In this document: positions 58,646-64,000 of the stretch, in pieces
How the letters are laid out: each line of letters opens with the position of its first letter
How positions within the stretch are numbered: position 1 is the stretch's first letter
NCBI GenBank assembly: GCA_009746045.1
Contig: RPFO01000131.1
Location: forward strand, 809,773 to 873,772
DNA length: 64,000 bases
Direction of reading: 5' to 3'
Source of the DNA: Mesostigma viride
Lineage: Eukaryota; Streptophyta; Mesostigmatophyceae; Mesostigmatales; Mesostigmataceae
Position numbers and translations under genes: made by a program
Notes under the pieces: generated by a model
Database searches by the model: none
What the model was told of the DNA's origin: nothing
The model's input: the letters and a program-made list of their open reading frames with translations, nothing else

Positions 58646-58897
58646 ATGAACGCGCAGAAAGCCAAGGTATTGGAAGCGAACATCGTCAACATCCACAAGT
58701 TTTTGCGGTTTTCTCAAAGCGGAGAGACTCTTTCTCGCGTGAACCCGTTCGATATCGGCAACCATCGCATATACTCAACCGTGATTCAGGGTCAGCGAGT
58801 GATTTTTTTTCTCGAAAAAGGAGGTAAAAACCCGATCACGAAAGACACAGACGTCAACTTTATAGGGTACACGTACCTAGGGTCCGTCGCGGCCTAA
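58646..58897 (+). CDS. small protein, paralogue of the gene at 12857
   Basis: 83 residues. VNPFDIGNHRIYS in the middle matches LNPLDIGIARIYS of the minus-strand gene at 12857-13075, and both end in a beta strand with a Gly-Tyr/Trp pair. Its stop is 3 bases before the PCNA ATG, so the two are likely one transcript. Confidence 0.55.
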   Translation: MNAQKAKVLEANIVNIHKFLRFSQSGETLSRVNPFDIGNHRIYSTVIQGQRVIFFLEKGGKNPITKDTDVNFIGYTYLGSVAA

Positions 58898-58900
58898 ATC

Positions 58901-59716
58901 ATGGAATTCCGAACCGTGCAAGGTTCTTCCATCAAGATGCTCGTGGAGGTTTTGAAGGAACTCACGAACGATGTGAACTTCTTTTTCGATCAGAAAGGTG
59001 TCCGGATTGTTTCTTTCGACCTCGCTCACTGCGCACTCTTTCACGCGTTTCTCGAGGCGTCCAAGATCGAGGAATACAAATGCAACAAGCAGTACACGAT
59101 CGGTATCAGCCTCGTCAACCTGTTCAAGCTTCTTAAAAACGTCACCGTCAACGACGAGTTGGAACTTCGTCTTGACGACGCTAACCTGGACGTTTTGCAG
59201 ATCACAATTCTCAACCGCGTGAAGAACACCCGATGGACTTACGAGATGAAACTTATGGACATCGACGAGGAAATGATCGAGATCCCCGAAAAGGAGTACA
59301 TGACTTGCATCACCATGGTCAGCTCCGAGTTCCAGAAAATTTGTCGCGACATTTCCATTGTGGCCGACAAGGTCAGGATCGAATGCGGGGGAGATAACAT
59401 CGTGTTGAGCGGTTCGGGCGACATCGGAAACTGCCAACTGGAGATCGGAAAGAATCACCCCGAAATGACGCTGAATGCAGTCAACGGAGACAGGATCGAC
59501 GAGACTTACTCTGTCCGCTACTTGTGCACATTTTCCAAAGCTTCGGGGCTATGCAACACAGTTGATATTTTTATTATGCCAGAATATCCGATGATAGTTA
59601 AATACAAGATAGGCGATCTCGGATCATTGATGTTCGCACTCGCACCTCAGGTCGGCGAAGAGACCGAGGAAGGAGAAGGCGAGCGAGAAGCTATGGATGA
59701 GAACCAGGAGGAATAA
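58901..59716 (+). CDS. proliferating cell nuclear antigen (sliding clamp)
   Basis: 271 residues. The two-fold PCNA repeat is visible: N-terminal half with SIKMLVEVLKELTNDVNFFF and FDLAHCALFHAFLE, interdomain linker (about residue 125-135), C-terminal half with KICRDISIVADKVRIEC and LCTFSKASGLCNTVDIFIMP and YPMIVKYKIGDLGSLMFALA. It forms the trimeric clamp for the viral polymerase. The C-terminal 20 residues are an acidic extension. The end overlaps VLTF3 by 26 bases on the other strand. The frame is intact. Confidence 0.93.
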   Translation: MEFRTVQGSSIKMLVEVLKELTNDVNFFFDQKGVRIVSFDLAHCALFHAFLEASKIEEYKCNKQYTIGISLVNLFKLLKNVTVNDELELRLDDANLDVLQITILNRVKNTRWTYEMKLMDIDEEMIEIPEKEYMTCITMVSSEFQKICRDISIVADKVRIECGGDNIVLSGSGDIGNCQLEIGKNHPEMTLNAVNGDRIDETYSVRYLCTFSKASGLCNTVDIFIMPEYPMIVKYKIGDLGSLMFALAPQVGEETEEGEGEREAMDENQEE

Positions 59717-60827
59717 ATGTGGATGGGATGAACTGCCAGTTGAGCTTGTTACAGATGCCTTTCCACATGACATCCTGACCCCACAGCTTTTCTCTGCTCT
59801 TTAACAGCGGAAAGTACTGAATGAATTTGTCATACCCCAACAACTGGCACATTTTGTGAATTGTATACGAGTAATTCAAAAAGTTCTTTCGGTTCTTGGG
59901 ACACACATCCTCAAAAGGCTTCTGAATCATTCGGAACATGTTACGCAGCTTTTCCTCTTGCTCCATTGTCATAGTAGGCGGCGTGGATCCGTGGAGGATG
60001 TGGGTGATCTGAACAGAATGCTCGAAATATTTAGAAAGTCGCAGCTTTCTGAGCACTTTGCGGACGTGCTTGACGGTGATGTCGTTCTTGTTGCTAAGCC
60101 GCATCTTCTTGAAGTCCAGGCGAATCGAGTCCAGAATGTCGTCAGGAATGCTCGATTTTTCGCGAGCATTGAATTGCGCGATGCACTCGTTGAAATGGTT
60201 GATGCGCTTGTAGCAGTAGTCTGTGGTGTCGATTTGAGTGCCGTATGGCACGGACTCTACGCCCTGGTTAGTAGCCGGAGTCGCGAGACCGCATTTGCTG
60301 CACATCAAGTCGCCTCTCGAGACGTCCTCGACCATGTTGACCTTGCATTCGGGACAGAAGCCGTATAAATCATAGAGCATCACTGGAGTTGAGCAAGCGG
60401 TGATCTTAGATGGAAGGAAACTCCACTTCGACAGCGCCAGCATAAACTCGTCGTAAAGATAGCCCTTGTCTCGAGTCACCAAATCCCCGTTGTCCGATAC
60501 AGGTGGACGGTACTTCAGACGCTCGCTGACCAGCCCTTTCTCGACTGCCTCAGAGAAGGGGAGCGTCGTCTCTTTGTTCTGTTGTTTGATCGTCGCCCAC
60601 TCGTTTTCGAGGAATGTGACCTCGACGAGCTCGCCGTGCTTTGTTTTGGTCCAGACGCTCGACTTGGAAGACACCGGTTTTCTGCGCTGAACAGAGTGAC
60701 AGTACCGCATGTACACTGGGATCACGTCTAGAATAAAGTCGTTCCGGAACTTGCCGTGGGTTTCTTCGTTATCATCGAACCACTTCATGCACTCCTTGTA
60801 CTTGGCCTCGACTGTGGTCTTGTCCAT
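59691..60827 (-). CDS. VLTF3-like late transcription factor
   Basis: 378 residues. Zinc motif CPECKVN...CSKCG near residues 155-180 and the signature YCYKRINHFNECIAQFNARE (about 205-224) are those of poxvirus-type VLTF3 (A2L) proteins that switch on late viral genes. The ATG at 60827 gives a hydrophilic start. Intact, convergent with PCNA. The presence of VLTF3 supports a virus that transcribes its own late genes, to which the TATA-like boxes may belong. Confidence 0.93.
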   Translation of the reverse strand: MDKTTVEAKYKECMKWFDDNEETHGKFRNDFILDVIPVYMRYCHSVQRRKPVSSKSSVWTKTKHGELVEVTFLENEWATIKQQNKETTLPFSEAVEKGLVSERLKYRPPVSDNGDLVTRDKGYLYDEFMLALSKWSFLPSKITACSTPVMLYDLYGFCPECKVNMVEDVSRGDLMCSKCGLATPATNQGVESVPYGTQIDTTDYCYKRINHFNECIAQFNAREKSSIPDDILDSIRLDFKKMRLSNKNDITVKHVRKVLRKLRLSKYFEHSVQITHILHGSTPPTMTMEQEEKLRNMFRMIQKPFEDVCPKNRKNFLNYSYTIHKMCQLLGYDKFIQYFPLLKSREKLWGQDVMWKGICNKLNWQFIPSTFIPPGSHP

Positions 60828-60912
60828 AGTGTTGACGTAGTTTTACTCCGTTCGTTCAACAGGCGAGAAAAAAAAGGTCGAGCATCAGTATCAACAAACT
60901 TTCCTACACAAC

Positions 60913-61368
60913 ATGCCTGCCAAGACTTCCGAGAAAGCTTCCAAGGCCGAGCCGTCTAAGGCCGAGCCGTCTAAGGCCGAGCCGTCTAAGGCCGAGCCGT
61001 CCAAGTCCGAGCCGTCTAAGTCCGAGCCGCCAAAGGCCGAGTTGACAAAGGCGGAGTTGCCAAAGACCGAGGTGGTCGTATCGGACCCGGATCCGCCCAA
61101 GACTGACGCAGATGTCAATATGGAGGACTCGGGCGGTGACTCGGACGACAGTGGGAAGAAGAGGAAGCGTGCTCCTATTATGAGCACGTCGATTCCGGAT
61201 ATGTCTGTCGGAGACGTTCGCAAGACGTTAAACGAGCTACGGAAGCTGGGAGCGAGCGCCACAGTAGATCACAAACTCCACAACGGATGGACCGCCGGCG
61301 ATTTCTGTCTGAAGTATGTCCTCGGGAGCTACACCCCGCAAGTGAAGAAGTCAGACCACTCGGATTAA
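60913..61368 (+). CDS. AEPSK-repeat protein
   Basis: 151 residues. After a short N-terminus come about eight degenerate 15-bp repeats coding for (A/S)EP(S/P)K (nt about 60950-61070), then an acidic stretch and a basic stretch KKRKRAP, then a conserved-looking C-terminal block (VGDVRKTLNELRKLGASAT, GWTAGDFCLKYVLGSY). The repeat is probably disordered; its copy number can vary. The C-terminal block suggests a protein or DNA contact; no family recognised. Confidence 0.55.
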   Translation: MPAKTSEKASKAEPSKAEPSKAEPSKAEPSKSEPSKSEPPKAELTKAELPKTEVVVSDPDPPKTDADVNMEDSGGDSDDSGKKRKRAPIMSTSIPDMSVGDVRKTLNELRKLGASATVDHKLHNGWTAGDFCLKYVLGSYTPQVKKSDHSD

Positions 61369-61395
61369 AAAATCGTTTGCGTATGGTAACGAACC

Positions 61396-61782
61396 ATGCA
61401 AACTCGTAACGAGAATTCTGACTTCGTCGATAGTAACGAACTCAGAGGACGTGAAACAAAAATCCTGCGTCCGACACTCTTTCGGCAGCTCTTTCAATAT
61501 CAGACGCAAGACCCCTTGAGCAAAATGTGGATATGGCAGACAAGCGTGACAAAGAACGTCAATTATGTCGCCCTTCTCGCAATGTCCGGCATCATATACG
61601 CGACGGCAAGAATGACGTCATCTGGAACTGATAAAAAACGAAATTGGACGGGAATTGTGGCCCAGATCATTGGTGCAGCCATCTGGAGCGCTCTTACGTT
61701 TCAAACCTATAAATATCTCGGGAAAGATTCATTGTTCCGAGTGGTCCCTTTTTATTCCGTCATGGGAATAGAGTTAACGTAA
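61396..61782 (+). CDS. membrane protein
   Basis: 128 residues with two membrane segments (YVALLAMSGIIYATA and IVAQIIGAAIWSALTF) joined by a Lys-containing loop, a polar N-terminus and a short end. Similar in layout to the small membrane protein at 35885-36150. It is the last viral gene before the right-hand retrotransposon. Confidence 0.55.
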   Translation: MQTRNENSDFVDSNELRGRETKILRPTLFRQLFQYQTQDPLSKMWIWQTSVTKNVNYVALLAMSGIIYATARMTSSGTDKKRNWTGIVAQIIGAAIWSALTFQTYKYLGKDSLFRVVPFYSVMGIELT

Positions 61783-61808
61783 AGGATTTACGTTAGATGG
61801 ATAGAGAT

Positions 61809-62409
61809 TGTTACGCTCTTTCCAACGGCACCTTGAACGCCTCATTTGGTTAAGGAACGTAAAAGTTATGACGTTTCCTAGGCTGTGCCGACAGTACCCG
61901 GCGCGCCACTGTGGGCGCGTACGGACACAGGATGTACAAGTGTCACTTTGATAGTCCGCAGGACGTTGACAGGACTTGTACAGGACTTGATGGTCAATTG
62001 ATAGGTAGGCGCACTGTAGCGCGCCAGGACCTATGAGACAATTGATGCTGACTAGTGTACGGATAGGTCCACAGGACTAGCCGTATGGACAATTGATAGA
62101 TCTGCGCGCCAAAGACGTGCCAGAGTCTGTGTAATCAATTGATTGACAGTTCAGCTGTGACAGTGCAGCTGAATACTTGGACGCGTCCCTAGTAAGCTAT
62201 ATGAGTGACTTGGTCACACCGGGACGCTAGTTCTTGCGTGCACGTTCTCTTGGCACTGCGACCCTGTCGTCTGTGCTGCGTGCAGTCTTGGAAGTGACGT
62301 GACTTACGTCTGTGTTTCCTGATTATTAATAAAGGCAACTTCCTGCAAGAACCATGGCGGAATTCGTGGCATTCTTACCCTCACAACTCGTATTACAACT
62401 CGTATTACA
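61809..62409 (+). repeat. probable LTR of the right-hand retrotransposon
   Basis: A gene-free 600-bp stretch starting TGTTACGC and ending CGTATTACA, close to the inverted TG...CA ends of Ty3/gypsy-type LTRs. It holds TTATTAATAAAGG near 62325 (polyadenylation-like) and several CAATTGAT motifs near 61995-62150. The second LTR is outside the window, so the limits are proposed only. Confidence 0.45.
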
Positions 62410-62424
62410 CGCTCTGTCAAAAAG

Positions 62425-63135
62425 ATGCCAAATTCGGAAGAATTTCGGATTCCGGACGATGAGGAAATAGCCGCTCCGCCGGCTGGTTCTTCGTCAAGAC
62501 CAACTGTGCCGTCGTGGCAACAATTGCTCGACGAAGTTACAGTTTCGCTCGACGAGCTTCATCGTCAGCAGCGTGCAGCTCACGCATTGCTCGGGGATAA
62601 CCCCGAGGACCCCGATTTGCCAGCACTGGTGCCGGCTGTTCGCGCATTATTGGACCAAATCCGCAACATTTTATCGACATTTACGGTCCAGGTGCGGGGA
62701 GGTTTGCGGTCGGTGACCGAAGTCACGACTGCCATTGAGGAGTTGGACAACGTCCTCTCTTCACTCACCGGTTACCAGAGAAACCTGCAAAACTGGGCAT
62801 CGCTTCGCACGGGGGGCGCGCCGGCGGTGTCAACAAATTTGTTTCAGGATCTCGCGCTGCTATCGCTGCTCACTCGCGGCGTACGCAGTCGTGAGCGCCA
62901 GGTTTTAATTAACCTGGTGGCATTTCTCGCCTCTGTGCGAGAGTGGATTCCCGCGGGGTGGGAATTATTGACGATCTTTACACATCCTCTGCGCCTCGTC
63001 GCGCGTCGGCGCGTCGCAACTTACGCGGCGGGGAGCACGCCGGTTTTAATTCATACCGGTGCAGGTCCGGAGCTGGATATGGAGGATCGTGAGTTCGTAT
63101 ACACGTACTGCGACTTCAGGGGCCTTGACTACTAG
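62425..63135 (+). CDS. hypothetical ORF of the right-hand element
   Basis: 236 residues, acidic N-terminus, helical middle (TEVTTAIEELDNVLSSL), C-terminus with LVARRRVATYAAGS. It starts 16 bases after the proposed LTR end. Possibly an accessory or Gag-related ORF. Not recognised. 168 bases without a gene follow. Confidence 0.45.
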   Translation: MPNSEEFRIPDDEEIAAPPAGSSSRPTVPSWQQLLDEVTVSLDELHRQQRAAHALLGDNPEDPDLPALVPAVRALLDQIRNILSTFTVQVRGGLRSVTEVTTAIEELDNVLSSLTGYQRNLQNWASLRTGGAPAVSTNLFQDLALLSLLTRGVRSRERQVLINLVAFLASVREWIPAGWELLTIFTHPLRLVARRRVATYAAGSTPVLIHTGAGPELDMEDREFVYTYCDFRGLDY

Positions 63136-63303
63136 TCGGCCTAATTTTCTTCTGCAGTACTTGTCGACATTTTTTTGTCGAATTTCGGCGGCAATTCGCG
63201 GGGCGGCAGCGACACCGGCGCAGGCGGCAGAGGCGACACAAAAATTTTGTACATATTTTCTGCTGCTTTGTTAAGGTGTTCTTTGAATAGCTGGTAGTGC
63301 AGG

Positions 63304-64000
63304 ATGGCTGAGGGACGCCGTAGCAAGGGTCCAGCCAGTGGGAATAATAATGGGGGTGCTGGTAGTGGAACCGCTCACGTAGATGACGTGGGGCTTACCG
63401 GAGAGATTACCAACCTTCCTCACAATAATAATAATGCACAAGCTATTCATGGCTTTGATCTTACCACACAGGGTCTTTTAATTGTCAATCAGTTGCAGCC
63501 TGTAACCTCAGACTCCAAGCCTAAGCAGGCTGAAGAGTTTGTGGAGGGATTGGAAGGGTTCCCTAGCTTGTACGGTGGTACAAATTACTATCAAATCTGG
63601 ATAGGCAGTAGCACTTTTGGCAAGTGTACTGACCAGATTAAGGACCTAACCAGGGAGTGCAAAAAGGCCAATAAGGCCTGGGCACTGTACGTGGCTGAGC
63701 TGAAGGAGCTGCTGGAGGACCAACGAAAGAAGGTCGGCATCCATTGGCAGGACAAGTATCAAGGGTGGGAGGTCAAGGGGGACCTGATCCAGAACTTTCT
63801 CAACTATTGTAAGATGGTTGAGGAGGGCAGGGCTCACGGCTTTAATGTCGCTGATAACATAGCCCTAACCAACTGGCTCAAGGTTTCTGGGCTGGATAAG
63901 GCGACACGTGGCTCCTTAAAAGTCATGTGTGCCCCACACTCTACCCTGAAGGCCTACAAGGTCATCATTAAACAAGCTCTCGAGGCAGAGGAGCTGTTTG
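63304..64000 (+). CDS. Gag-like protein, partial
   Basis: Open to the window end (232 codons). After an Asn/Gly-rich N-terminus, the body is helical with features of retrotransposon Gag capsids: EGFPSLYGGTNYYQIW and WQDKYQGWEVKGDLIQNFLN. The start ATG 63304 follows a 168-base gap. A zinc knuckle, if any, would lie beyond the window. Confidence 0.55.
   Translation, partial: MAEGRRSKGPASGNNNGGAGSGTAHVDDVGLTGEITNLPHNNNNAQAIHGFDLTTQGLLIVNQLQPVTSDSKPKQAEEFVEGLEGFPSLYGGTNYYQIWIGSSTFGKCTDQIKDLTRECKKANKAWALYVAELKELLEDQRKKVGIHWQDKYQGWEVKGDLIQNFLNYCKMVEEGRAHGFNVADNIALTNWLKVSGLDKATRGSLKVMCAPHSTLKAYKVIIKQALEAEELF

Larger units (their letters stand above)
61809..64000 (+). mobile_element. LTR retrotransposon, 5' part, runs off the window
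   Basis: A probable LTR is followed by an unknown ORF (62425-63135) and an ORF with Gag-like capsid architecture that continues past 64000. No RT lies in the window, so the class is unproven. It is unrelated in sequence to the copia-like element at 444-6601. Confidence 0.5.

Noticed and set aside
61809-62409. Viral origin or regulatory region with CAATTGAT repeats
   Set aside because: Its position before a Gag-like ORF and TG...CA-like ends fit an LTR better, although the second LTR cannot be seen.
1-64000. CRISPR arrays, tRNA or rRNA genes
   Set aside because: No regular short repeats with unique spacers and no convincing tRNA cloverleaf or rRNA segment were noticed by eye.

Overview
The window looks like part of a nucleocytoplasmic large DNA virus (NCLDV, Nucleocytoviricota) genome sitting in a eukaryotic chromosome, i.e. 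a giant endogenous viral element. The viral hallmarks are direct: PCNA (58901-59716), a VLTF3-type late transcription factor (59691-60827, minus), an A32/FtsK-HerA packaging ATPase split by an insertion (43401-43976 and 47874-48113), a cluster of four paralogous major capsid protein genes (48284-56253), and two very large repetitive fibre-like genes facing each other (8121-11015 plus, 13585-17451 minus). Around them lie many short, densely packed genes without visible introns, typical of NCLDV gene layout. The eukaryotic-chromosome reading comes from the retrotransposons that have landed in viral genes.

Layout. 1-443: viral flank with the 5' part of a gene cut by a retrotransposon. 444-6601: Ty1/copia-like LTR retrotransposon (343/344-bp LTRs, gag, pol) with a TGCTA target duplication. 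6603-23761: viral block with an F-box-like protein, the two fibre-like genes, a PD-(D/E)XK nuclease-like protein, small membrane and coiled-coil proteins, and a 1189-residue IS630/mariner-type DDE protein. 23777-29167 and 36373-41762: two almost identical Ngaro-type tyrosine-recombinase retrotransposons (split direct repeats A1-ORFs-B1-A2-B2). 29197-36372 and 41763-43976: viral genes for virion-like, acidic, Zn-binding and JAMM-like proteins. 43977-47873: a third, smaller, different Ngaro-type element in minus orientation, inserted in the packaging ATPase gene. 47874-61782: ATPase C-terminus, four capsid genes, a LysM protein, PCNA, VLTF3 and small genes. 61809-64000: probable LTR and first two ORFs of another LTR retrotransposon that runs off the window.

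How it fits together. The viral genes cover morphogenesis (capsid paralogues, packaging ATPase, fibres, membrane proteins) and late transcription/replication (VLTF3, PCNA). Several viral and retroelement genes are broken by single-base frameshifts (all four capsid genes, both fibres, gag, others) and at least three viral genes are split by retroelements. This suggests a decaying endogenous virus, although uncorrected homopolymer errors of a long-read assembly could explain some frameshifts, because other long genes (1200, 1189, 1008 and 653 codons) are fully open. The host cannot be named from the sequence; GC-rich copia and Ngaro elements beside a giant endogenous virus would suit a green alga or another protist, but this is inference.
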